Assembly: GCA_029941115.1 (NCBI GenBank)
Contig: JAPYRK010000011.1
Coordinates: 1-61,361 of the forward strand
Direction: 5' to 3'
Source: Dehalococcoidia bacterium
GTDB lineage: Bacteria; Chloroflexota; Dehalococcoidia; UBA2979
DNA length: 61,361 nt
Shown: piece after piece, positions 54,640 to 61,361 of the stretch
Layout of the letters: each line of letters opens with the position of its first letter
Numbering within the stretch: the first letter of the stretch is position 1
Position numbers and translations under genes: made by a program
The notes under the pieces: model-generated
What the model was told of the DNA's origin: nothing
Seen by the model: only the letters and a program-made list of their open reading frames with translations
Database searches by the model: none

Positions 54640-55587
54640 ATGTCAGCTAATTCGTCGAGTGAAAATAATTCTTCTACCGGTACTTGGACAGTTAAATCTG
54701 GTCTTGCCCAAATGCTAAAAGGAGGGGTCATAATGGATGTTGTGACTGCCCAGCAAGCTGAAGTTGCTCAGGAATCGGGAGCGGTAGCTGTCATGGCTCT
54801 CGAAAGAGTTCCCTCTGATATCCGTAAAGACGGTGGTGTTGCTCGAATGAGTCACGTAAAGCTTATTAAGGAAATTCAAGCATCAGTCTCTATTCCAGTT
54901 ATGGCTAAAGCTCGCATCGGACATTTTGTAGAGGCTCAAATTCTGGAATCACTAGGTGTTGACTATATCGATGAATCTGAGGTTCTTACGGTTGCTGACG
55001 AAGACAATCATATTGACAAGTCCAACTTTGCGGTGCCTTTTGTCTGCGGTGCCCGAAACCTCGGGGAGGCCTTGAGAAGAATTTCTGAAGGAGCAGCCAT
55101 GATTAGGACAAAGGGTGAGGCGGGAACCGGCGATATAGTTGAAGCAGTTCGACACTTGAGAACGATTAATGGAGAAATTCGAAAACTCTCCTCGATGCTG
55201 AAGGACGAGTTATTTACAGCTGCCAAGAATCTTCAGGTGCCTATAGAACTGTTGACCACAGTAGCTGACACGGGAAAGTTACCTGTTGTTAATTTCTCGG
55301 CTGGTGGAGTGGCAAGCCCGGCTGACGCTGCATTAATGATGCAACTTGGGGCCGAAGGCGTTTTCGTTGGATCTGGAATATTCAAATCTGCTGCCGATAT
55401 AACCAATGAGACTGACCGCTTAAATCAGCAAAAAGCAATGGCGACTGCAATTGTAAAAGCTGTTACTTACTACGAAGACCCACGAATACTTGCGGAAGTA
55501 TCGGAAGCAATTCCTGACAATGCGATGCGTGGACTTTCCGTAGCGCAACTTCCATCGGAAGAGCTTATGGCGGGGCGTGGTAATTAA
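54640..55587 (+). CDS. pdxS: pyridoxal 5'-phosphate synthase, PdxS
   Basis: Lyase subunit that builds PLP from ribose-5-P, glyceraldehyde-3-P and ammonia (DXP-independent route). 315 aa, TIM barrel. Seen: [49 protein letters not shown]-like [22 protein letters not shown], and [20 protein letters not shown] behind ATAGGAG. The next gene, pdxT, starts right after the stop. Confidence 0.98.
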   Translation: MSANSSSENNSSTGTWTVKSGLAQMLKGGVIMDVVTAQQAEVAQESGAVAVMALERVPSDIRKDGGVARMSHVKLIKEIQASVSIPVMAKARIGHFVEAQILESLGVDYIDESEVLTVADEDNHIDKSNFAVPFVCGARNLGEALRRISEGAAMIRTKGEAGTGDIVEAVRHLRTINGEIRKLSSMLKDELFTAAKNLQVPIELLTTVADTGKLPVVNFSAGGVASPADAALMMQLGAEGVFVGSGIFKSAADITNETDRLNQQKAMATAIVKAVTYYEDPRILAEVSEAIPDNAMRGLSVAQLPSEELMAGRGN

Positions 55588-56178
55588 ATGTCCAAAAGAC
55601 CTCTTGTGGGTGTGCTCGCCTTACAAGGAGATTTTCGCGAACATGCAACGTCCTTAAGTGAGGCCGGAGCAGAAGTTACCGAGATTCGACATGCCGAAAA
55701 TCTAAAAAATATTCAAGGGTTAATCATTCCAGGTGGTGAAAGTACTGCGATCGCCCGATTACTAATTGCCTACAACTTGACGGATCCGATACGAAGACAT
55801 ATCGAACAGGGACTGCCTACTTGGGGGACATGCGCTGGAGCGATTCTGCTAGCAAAAAATGCCCCCGATCTGGATCGCCCAACTATCTCAGTGATGAATA
55901 TAACTGTCCAAAGAAATGCATTCGGACCTCAGATTAATTCTTTTGAAGAAAATATCTACGTTAACGGAATAAGTGGCCTACCAATAAAAGCAATTCTTAT
56001 TAGGGCTCCAATCATCTCAGATACCGGGCCCGAAGTGAGTATTTTGGGCAAACTTTCAGATGGCTCAATCGTTGCCGTGAAAGAAAATAACCTACTTGCT
56101 ACTTCGTTCCATCCAGAATTAACGAATGATTCCCGAATGCACGGATTGTTCGTAGATATGACTCGTCAATACAGCTAG
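55588..56178 (+). CDS. pdxT: pyridoxal 5'-phosphate synthase, PdxT glutaminase
   Basis: Glutaminase that channels ammonia to PdxS. 196 aa. VGVLALQGDFREH, LIIPGGESTAI, active Cys in TWGTCAGAILLA, and His/Glu in SFHPEL. Its ATG is the codon directly after the pdxS stop. Confidence 0.98.
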   Translation: MSKRPLVGVLALQGDFREHATSLSEAGAEVTEIRHAENLKNIQGLIIPGGESTAIARLLIAYNLTDPIRRHIEQGLPTWGTCAGAILLAKNAPDLDRPTISVMNITVQRNAFGPQINSFEENIYVNGISGLPIKAILIRAPIISDTGPEVSILGKLSDGSIVAVKENNLLATSFHPELTNDSRMHGLFVDMTRQYS

Positions 56179-56218
56179 TAAGTTAAAAGATCCGAGAGTA
56201 ACGCAAAATGAAATCAAA

Positions 56219-56389
56219 ATGCCTCAATTAATTATTAAAAAAATCACGCCGTCAGTTTTAGGAATCTTTGTTAGTTTATTGCTGCTTAATACCTTGGATG
56301 AAGCAACTCTTCCCCTCTCTTTCTTGGCTTTTTTCTTTATGCTTTCCGCTTCCCTTAAGGCACTAGAATCGATCAATTCAAAGAAATAA
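56219..56389 (+). CDS. 56-aa membrane protein, unknown
   Basis: Not in standard gene lists because of size. ATG at 56219 and TAA at 56387. Encodes MPQLIIKKITPSVLGIFVSL..., two hydrophobic segments (about 11-25 and 31-47, LPLSFLAFFFMLSASL) and a short basic tail. No clear ribosome binding site (GAGAG about 20 bases ahead). It sits between pdxT and pheA on the same strand. No family recognised. Confidence 0.45.
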   Translation: MPQLIIKKITPSVLGIFVSLLLLNTLDEATLPLSFLAFFFMLSASLKALESINSKK

Positions 56390-56493
56390 ATTAAGCTACT
56401 CCTAGACTGATAAGAATTTGAGGTAAAAAAACGATAAAATATGCAAAGTATTACAAGTCGTTCTTAATACCTCACTCGATAGAGGCTACTAAT

Positions 56494-57318
56494 ATGAAAA
56501 TATCGCACCTAGGACCACCAGGCACATATACTGAAGCAGCCGCGCGACTCTACTCTGACGATGCTGAGTTGATTACATATCCGACTGTTCCAGAAGTGAT
56601 AAAAAGCGTGATAGCAGATAATTCAGATGTTGCTGTCTGTGCTTTTGAGAATTCCATAGCTGGAACGGTATCAATAGAAACAATAGATTTGCTATTGACC
56701 GATGGCTTTCCTCTTGTGATTTGCGGTGAAATTGTTCTTAAAATACAACATGGTTTAATTGCTAAAGTTGGCACCACGATAGAATCAATCCGAACGGTAT
56801 ATAGCCACCCTTCGGCTTTAGCTCAGTGTCGCACTACACTGGAGAAAATACTCCCCAACGCTACTCAGGTAGCTTTGCTATCAACCACTGCTGCTGTCGA
56901 GGCCGCAACGACAAACGATGCGAGTGCAGCAATTGCGGGTGAGTCTGCAGCAATCCGATATGATGCCACGATTCTGCTGCCTGATATAGGAGATGAACAA
57001 CAAAACGCAACGCGTTTTTTAGTCCTGTCGAAACAAGCTACCCAACCTAGTGGCGATGACAAAACTACTCTGGTATTTACGACTTCTGATGCTGCGGAGT
57101 CAGGTTCACTTGTTAGAGTTTTGCAGTTATTTGCAGAGAGAAAAATTAATCTCTCCCGTATTGAGTCAAGACCCACACGTCAACAACTCGGTAACTATGT
57201 CTTTTCGATTGACATACATGGTCACGAAAAAGATGACAATGTCAGTCAAGCTTTGGCAGAAATCAGTAAACATACTTCTTGGGTTAACGTGCTAGGTTCA
57301 TATCCAAGATGGAAATAA
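56494..57318 (+). CDS. pheA: prephenate dehydratase
   Basis: Prephenate to phenylpyruvate for Phe synthesis. 274 aa. ISHLGPPGTYTEAA start, AFENSIAGTVSIETIDLL, and QNATRFLVLSK, then a C-terminal ACT domain (about 195-270, GSLVRVLQLFAERKINLSRIESRPTR) that normally gives Phe feedback control. ATG with GAGGCT ahead. No chorismate mutase domain. Confidence 0.96.
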   Translation: MKISHLGPPGTYTEAAARLYSDDAELITYPTVPEVIKSVIADNSDVAVCAFENSIAGTVSIETIDLLLTDGFPLVICGEIVLKIQHGLIAKVGTTIESIRTVYSHPSALAQCRTTLEKILPNATQVALLSTTAAVEAATTNDASAAIAGESAAIRYDATILLPDIGDEQQNATRFLVLSKQATQPSGDDKTTLVFTTSDAAESGSLVRVLQLFAERKINLSRIESRPTRQQLGNYVFSIDIHGHEKDDNVSQALAEISKHTSWVNVLGSYPRWK

Positions 57319-57381
57319 ATAATCCAACCACACTGTCGAGTTTACCTAATCCAGGCACTCGCTTAATGGAATGAGCAGTCA

Positions 57382-58089
57382 ATGAACGTAATTGGAAAGA
57401 ATATAGGCAATTCACTAGATGAAATGTATGAAGAAATTAGCTCCCAAGCTTTTGCTAATGGTCGTAGTGAAATAGTCCTGGAAAGCTTCGAGGGTGGTAC
57501 TTTTTCTTCGGTGATTTGGGAAGCTGAGAAAATTAAAATCCGACTACATAACGGTGTTCCCACCCATGCTATGCCAAGAATCCTAGGGGTGGCTTTACAG
57601 CATATTCGGCAAAGGCTTGATAAATTTCCTTCTGTGCAGAAAACTGATAATGACGTTATCGGTGGGTCTCTGGTTCGAGATGCACTTCGCGAACTAGTTC
57701 TTGCGCCTGAGGCTAATGAACATTTAGCACATCTTAACTTAGATACCGAATGGGAAGATGAACAGCGCCATCAAGGTCTAAAGCAGCTTATTAAAGATGC
57801 GCCTGAAGAATTCCACCACATCGGTGAGCCAGGAAATGCCTTTGCTTCACTGCTCTACGCTCGTTACTGCTTCGATCATCCCGAAACTATGTGGAACCAA
57901 CTAAAGAAACAATTTGCTGCTGAATTACCCGCTGCAGCAGAAAATGGTGAAAGCATTGCTGAGATCGTTGGTAAGAATGGATGGACCACACCGACCGCCG
58001 CACTTAGTTCGCTCCGCTTAACACGTGAAGAGCTCAATCTAGGCGCATATGTAGCAATCGAAGACAGATTAAAGTCTGAGCTGATCTAG
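57382..58089 (+). CDS. conserved-looking soluble protein, unknown
   Basis: 235 aa, acidic, with no signal sequence or membrane helix. Mostly helical in the C-terminal half (SLVRDALRELVLAPEANEHLAHL, HHIGEPGNAFASLLYARYCFDH). His/Glu-rich segment EWEDEQRHQGLKQL and EEFHHIG. I do not recognise the family. It follows pheA by 63 bp on the same strand, and the convergent HNH gene ends 20 bp away. Codon use is like its neighbours, so it is probably a real gene. Confidence 0.75.
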   Translation: MNVIGKNIGNSLDEMYEEISSQAFANGRSEIVLESFEGGTFSSVIWEAEKIKIRLHNGVPTHAMPRILGVALQHIRQRLDKFPSVQKTDNDVIGGSLVRDALRELVLAPEANEHLAHLNLDTEWEDEQRHQGLKQLIKDAPEEFHHIGEPGNAFASLLYARYCFDHPETMWNQLKKQFAAELPAAAENGESIAEIVGKNGWTTPTAALSSLRLTREELNLGAYVAIEDRLKSELI

Positions 58090-58108
58090 GTTTAAATTTT
58101 GCTAATCT

Positions 58109-58633
58109 TCAGGCCGCGGATTTTCTATACCACGGCGCAAGATATTGCTCCCACTCACCGTATTGGGCGACATAAGAAATAAAAGTCCTGCCTATATCTG
58201 TTCGAGGTCGTATAGGCTCCGCATTAAGTCGCATTCCAGCCTGCGAAGGAGTTCTACCACCTTTCTTATGATTGCACTTGGAGCAAGCAGTAGTTATATT
58301 CTCCCACTCATGCTGCCCGCCTAAACGACGGGGTATCACATGATCAAGAGTTAAATGCTGTGAATCTAATCTGATAGCGCAATACTGACATTTATAACTA
58401 TCTCGTGAAAATATTTCCTTACGAGTCAGTCTCGGTCGAGGTGTTGGCCGCTTAATATAGTTCTGCAATCTAATCACAGATGGTGTACTAAATAATCTAC
58501 CCCCCGCACTTTTAATATCTTCGTCACCCTGCTCCAGTAAATCTGCCCGCCCAGTTATCGTAAGTACTACCGCTCTCCGAACAGCACACACGTGTAATGG
58601 TTCATAGTTTTGATTGAGCACTAGAGTCGACAA
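58109..58633 (-). CDS. HNH endonuclease
   Basis: 174 aa, TTG start fitting the family N-terminus (MSTLVLNQNYEPLHVCAVRRA). Treble-clef HNH motif CQYCAIRLDSQHLTLDHVIPRRLGG, then ENITTACSKCNHKKGGRTP, with two CxxC pairs and His/Asn catalytic residues. Common stand-alone HNH proteins of this type are conserved in many bacteria, likely housekeeping nucleases rather than intron homing enzymes. Confidence 0.9.
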   Translation of the reverse strand: MSTLVLNQNYEPLHVCAVRRAVVLTITGRADLLEQGDEDIKSAGGRLFSTPSVIRLQNYIKRPTPRPRLTRKEIFSRDSYKCQYCAIRLDSQHLTLDHVIPRRLGGQHEWENITTACSKCNHKKGGRTPSQAGMRLNAEPIRPRTDIGRTFISYVAQYGEWEQYLAPWYRKSAA

Positions 58634-58689
58634 ATTTTTAATCGCAGTCAGCTTACAGCTCCTTCATAAAAGTGGCTATAGTGTAGCAA

Positions 58690-59226
58690 TTATTTTATGT
58701 TGAAATTATCGTACTGTATTCTCCATTCAAGCAACTTCAATAACGGATCCTCAAACTCAGCTGGAAATCCAATCTCTATGAAACTGTACGCACCCAACAA
58801 TTCCCTCGCAAAATATGACTCGTCTATACCATGAATTAACGACTGAGACGCGGGGAAACTAGATGCTGAAGCTAAAACGGCTGTGATAATTAAGGTAGAT
58901 GATACAAAGCCAAGAATTCCACCCCCGAATCGATCAAGCCAACCTAGCATTAAAATTCTAGTAAAGCTTCTCAGAACAAAACCGGACGTATAGCCAAGCA
59001 ACAAAATTCCAAATGTAATAGATAAAAATGCTATTAACTTGGTAGACACTTCATCGTCAATAACTAATAGGAGGCTGCCTGATAAATCAGAATAAAGCTG
59101 ACCTGCTACAAGTATCCCTACCACCGCACTCGACAGCACGGCAAGTTGCATTAGAATCCCCGAACGAAACGAGTTCCAAGTCACAAACCCAACCACTATT
59201 ACAATACACGCGTCAAACCAATTCAT
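58690..59226 (-). CDS. CvpA family membrane protein
   Basis: 178 aa with four helices: NWFDACIVIVVGFVTWNSFRSG, LIAFLSITFGILLLGYTSGFV, and DRFGGGILGFVSSTLII are typical of CvpA (colicin V production/membrane organisation). ATG start. In a minus-strand group below rplL. Confidence 0.85.
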   Translation of the reverse strand: MNWFDACIVIVVGFVTWNSFRSGILMQLAVLSSAVVGILVAGQLYSDLSGSLLLVIDDEVSTKLIAFLSITFGILLLGYTSGFVLRSFTRILMLGWLDRFGGGILGFVSSTLIITAVLASASSFPASQSLIHGIDESYFARELLGAYSFIEIGFPAEFEDPLLKLLEWRIQYDNFNIK

Positions 59227-59237
59227 TTACCAGTCAC

Positions 59238-59978
59238 CTAATTTGATTCCTGATTTTCGGGCTCCTCGACGCTCTGAATAGAAATTACGATGTTGCTGTG
59301 CGGCCAATGATGAATACGAACATAAGGTTTCGCAATCGCTTTCAGTTGATGATAAGCGAACGCCGAAATTTCAAATAATCTCTTGTCGATCAAAAGATAG
59401 TAGACTTGTCCGAAAATTATGAGTCTGCCCTTTTGCCACAAACGCGAAATCCGAGCCTCTGTAATTACAGGTTGGCTAAATATATCTCTAACAACCGAAA
59501 ATCCTTCGATGAATATGGCCACCGAAAATATACTCACCACAACCAAACCCACTGTGGTCTGAGGTAGAGAACGTATTAACCAAGCTAATAATAAACAGCA
59601 GCACAACGACAAGGGAACAAATAGAGAAACTCTAATCCAGACAGAGCGTTTGCTAGATCTTTCTTCGTTGAATTGAAGATACAGATCATCAATTGGCGAA
59701 ATCTCACTTGTTCGAGTCGTCAACCATATGGTCGAAGCCTTAATAATAGTGATACAGGCTCCGGCAAAAGATGCCAAGAGCAGTAAATCAGAGTTTATAC
59801 CTCGATCATCAACAAGATCCGTAAACGACTCCCTGATTATCAAACTGGCCGCTACATATAGCGTGAACACTAATCCCGCGAAACTCCAATAAATTAGAGC
59901 ACGTCGATCTGGTGAGTCAGAGGCTGAAATCGCAGTCTCATTTTTTTTGTCGTTACTGTCATTCTCGTATCTGAACAT
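59238..59978 (-). CDS. membrane protein, unknown
   Basis: 246 aa with about four helices (LIYWSFAGLVFTLYVAASLII, DLLLLASFAGACITIIKAST, VSLFVPLSLCCCLLLAWLI, TTVGLVVVSIFSVAIFI) and a C-terminal soluble domain of about 85 residues that may be beta-rich (GRLIIFGQVYYLLIDKRLFEISAFAYHQL). No family recognised. It lies between CvpA and a LysM protein. Confidence 0.75.
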   Translation of the reverse strand: MFRYENDSNDKKNETAISASDSPDRRALIYWSFAGLVFTLYVAASLIIRESFTDLVDDRGINSDLLLLASFAGACITIIKASTIWLTTRTSEISPIDDLYLQFNEERSSKRSVWIRVSLFVPLSLCCCLLLAWLIRSLPQTTVGLVVVSIFSVAIFIEGFSVVRDIFSQPVITEARISRLWQKGRLIIFGQVYYLLIDKRLFEISAFAYHQLKAIAKPYVRIHHWPHSNIVISIQSVEEPENQESN

Positions 59979-59984
59979 AATAGG

Positions 59985-60686
59985 TTAGTGGTTCGCATCT
60001 CTGATTTGTGGAATTAGTAATTCCATGCCAATCGATAAATCATCGCTATCTTCAATCGAATTAGCTTCCCTTATCAACTGCGTGTATTCATCGAGATAAA
60101 AATCGGGAGGGAGAAATTGCTCAGCGATCGCATACAAAGAATCTCCCGATACAACAACATATCTCTTATAGCCAGCTTCAGCATTAATCACATTTAAGCT
60201 TGGTGGTGGATGGAGAGACTGAATCGGTGGCTCAGTGGAAGTCACATTTCTCCGAACGGGATCCTCCTTAGTGCCCAACTGACCAGGTTCTCTGATAGTT
60301 TGCCTAGTAATTGGTGTCACTAATGGAGTGGTAATCGTTACTCCAGATCTCTCCAACTTACTTGAACTTGAGGACACAACAGCAGTCATATTTCCTGAAG
60401 GCTCCTCTGGATTTGTCATTTGCTCTAACCGGCTTAATGGAACATAACTATTACTCGCTATCGACATATCTAAAAGTGATATTAAAAAAATAACCGTTAG
60501 GGACGCAACAACAACAAAGATAGCCGAACTCATGCGGCTTATCCCTAACCTCGGCTCTAACGCTGAACAATCACCACAAAATAAAGCTACACCAGGCGGA
60601 CCAGTAATCTGGAAATCTATTCCGCAACGATGACACTTAGAAAAAGAGTCGCCGTCAACGATCTGGTCGAGATTATCTGCATCCAC
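59985..60686 (-). CDS. membrane protein with N-terminal zinc ribbon and C-terminal LysM
   Basis: 233 aa, GTG start. Cytoplasmic zinc ribbon (CHRCG and CGDC, residues 18-40), one helix (about 52-73), a Ser/Thr/Pro-rich linker, and an extracellular LysM domain (about 171-228, YVVVSGDSLYAIAEQFLPPDF). It links an internal metal module with external peptidoglycan binding. Next to rplL, where rpoB is usually found. Confidence 0.83.
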   Translation of the reverse strand: MDADNLDQIVDGDSFSKCHRCGIDFQITGPPGVALFCGDCSALEPRLGISRMSSAIFVVVASLTVIFLISLLDMSIASNSYVPLSRLEQMTNPEEPSGNMTAVVSSSSSKLERSGVTITTPLVTPITRQTIREPGQLGTKEDPVRRNVTSTEPPIQSLHPPPSLNVINAEAGYKRYVVVSGDSLYAIAEQFLPPDFYLDEYTQLIREANSIEDSDDLSIGMELLIPQIRDANH

Positions 60687-60754
60687 ACAAAAAGATTATC
60701 CTAGATCTCCCACTGCAAGCAACGACCTCGCCAAAAAACTAGAATATCTCTCGT

Positions 60755-61132
60755 CTACTTAACCTCAACCGAAGCACCTGCTGCCTCGAGCTGCTCTTTT
60801 ATAGAATTAGCCTCTTCTTTATTGAGTCCGTCTTTAACTACTCCAGGTGCACTTTCCACAAATTCCTTGGCTTCTTTGAGGCCTAGATCAGTTACAGAAC
60901 GAACTGCTTTAATGACGTCAATTTTCTTTTCGCCAAAATTCGCCAAAGTAACGGTTAGATTGTCTTCGTCTGCGGCATCGCCGCCGCCACCATCCACCGG
61001 AGCTGCAGCCACAGCCGCAACTGGTGCTGCGGCCGTAACACCAAACTCTTCCTCAATTGCATTATTCAAATCACGCAATTCTATAAGTGTCATTTCTTTG
61101 ACAATTGTCATCACATCTTCAACGTGTCCCAT
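60755..61132 (-). CDS. rplL: 50S ribosomal protein bL12
   Basis: Stalk protein that recruits translational GTPases. 125 aa. N-terminal dimer domain ([20 protein letters not shown]), Ala/Pro/Gly hinge (about 34-52), and C-terminal domain [22 protein letters not shown] with [20 protein letters not shown]. Downstream of rplJ by 57 bp, as in most bacteria. Confidence 0.98.
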   Translation of the reverse strand: MGHVEDVMTIVKEMTLIELRDLNNAIEEEFGVTAAAPVAAVAAAPVDGGGGDAADEDNLTVTLANFGEKKIDVIKAVRSVTDLGLKEAKEFVESAPGVVKDGLNKEEANSIKEQLEAAGASVEVK

Positions 61133-61189
61133 ATTTTCTCCTTACTTCTAAAAGTCTCAAATCTCGATTTCAAGACCTTTTTACTATTC

Positions 61190-61361
61190 TTATTCCTCTT
61201 CTAGCACTGAATCCTCAGCAACTACGTCCGTTTCTGCTACCGAATCCCCAGCAACTACGTCCGTTTCTGCTACCGAATCCCCAGCAACTACGTCCGTTTC
61301 TGCTACCGAATCCTCAGCAACAACTCCACCGGTCAACTCCAACTGGCTCGCTCTCGCTTCA
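61190..61361 (-). CDS. rplJ: 50S ribosomal protein uL10, C-terminal part with an acidic repeat tail
   Basis: Only the end of the gene is visible: the L10 C-terminal helix (EARASQLELTGG) followed by an extension of about 40 residues made of repeated VAETDVVAGDS units, and the stop TAA at 61190. Identity rests on position directly ahead of rplL and on the L10-like helix end. Tail is rich in Asp, Glu and Val. The usual L10 has no such tail. Start lies beyond the window. Confidence 0.8.
   Translation of the reverse strand, partial: EARASQLELTGGVVAEDSVAETDVVAGDSVAETDVVAGDSVAETDVVAEDSVLEEE
61209..61322 (-). repeat. 33-bp tandem repeat in the rplJ tail
   Basis: Units at 61209-61241, 61242-61274, and 61275-61307, plus a partial copy from 61308. 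Units 2 and 3 are identical and unit 1 differs at one base (tcctca versus tcccca). The unit encodes 11 residues in frame, so copies can change without frameshift. Confidence 0.96.

Noticed and set aside
58109-58633. HNH gene as part of a mobile intron or restriction system
   Set aside because: No reverse transcriptase, methylase or intron structure nearby; it resembles widespread stand-alone HNH proteins.

Overview
The window is a 61.4-kb, gene-dense, moderately AT-rich bacterial segment. I see no mobile element, CRISPR array, tRNA or rRNA. Several traits fit a marine Chloroflexota bacterium (Dehalococcoidia/SAR202-like): hrcA-grpE-dnaK-dnaJ-prmA behind a CIRCE element, PdxS/PdxT vitamin B6 synthesis, Rho, an R3H-type AAA ATPase ahead of tmk, two MoxR-DUF58 modules, no outer-membrane biogenesis genes, and frequent TTG/GTG starts. 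The phylum is an inference from gene content; I could not run a phylogeny.

Layout. 1-4665 (minus): rpsF (cut by the window edge inside a tandem repeat), an acyl-CoA dehydrogenase, glpK and an MFS exporter. 4826-9070 (plus): a palindrome and promoter, then a b6f-like quinol:cytochrome c/cupredoxin oxidoreductase operon made of a 33-aa membrane peptide, cytochrome b6, the C-terminal b subunit, Rieske, and a cytochrome c-cupredoxin fusion, followed by two desulforedoxin-like microproteins. Next on plus are rpsU, yqeY and a PgpH-like HD phosphohydrolase. 11504-17775 (minus): purine genes purA, purL and purQ mixed with two small membrane proteins and a CitE-like protein. 17845-18585: alpha/beta hydrolase and a shared terminator. 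18623-20497 (minus): tungsten aldehyde:ferredoxin oxidoreductase. 20841-23556 (plus): rho and a LysM-M23 endopeptidase. 23558-34838 (minus): one long heat-shock operon running from hrcA through dnaJ and prmA into envelope genes (M23 lipoprotein, MoxR, DUF58, TgpA-like). 35016-38640 (plus): ECF sigma factor, fabH, a ketosynthase-like protein and an MBL-like protein. 38646-54572 (minus): a second MoxR-DUF58-BatD-BatA-BatB/C aerotolerance-type module, then dnaE, lysC, thrB, thiolase, tmk, R3H ATPase and a phosphodiesterase. 54640-58089 (plus): pdxS, pdxT, a small membrane protein, pheA and an unknown gene. 58109-61361 (minus): HNH nuclease, CvpA, two membrane proteins, rplL and rplJ (cut by the window edge inside another tandem repeat).

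The most interesting signals are these. (i) The respiratory complex has a cytochrome b6 with the cysteine that binds heme c_n in b6f complexes, an overlooked single-helix peptide as first gene, and an electron-accepting cytochrome c fused to a type-I copper domain. (ii) Several proteins keep a recognisable enzyme fold but have lost the catalytic residues: a TgpA-like transglutaminase (Cys/His to Phe/Trp), a FabF-like ketosynthase (Cys-His-His to Tyr-Cys-Asp), the adjacent MBL-fold protein (no metal ligands) and possibly a CitE-like protein. (iii) Acidic C-terminal tails on two ribosomal proteins, S6 and L10, are built from perfect or near-perfect tandem DNA repeats, and both window edges fall within or just beside them. 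(iv) The CIRCE operator is extended into a 51-bp palindrome.
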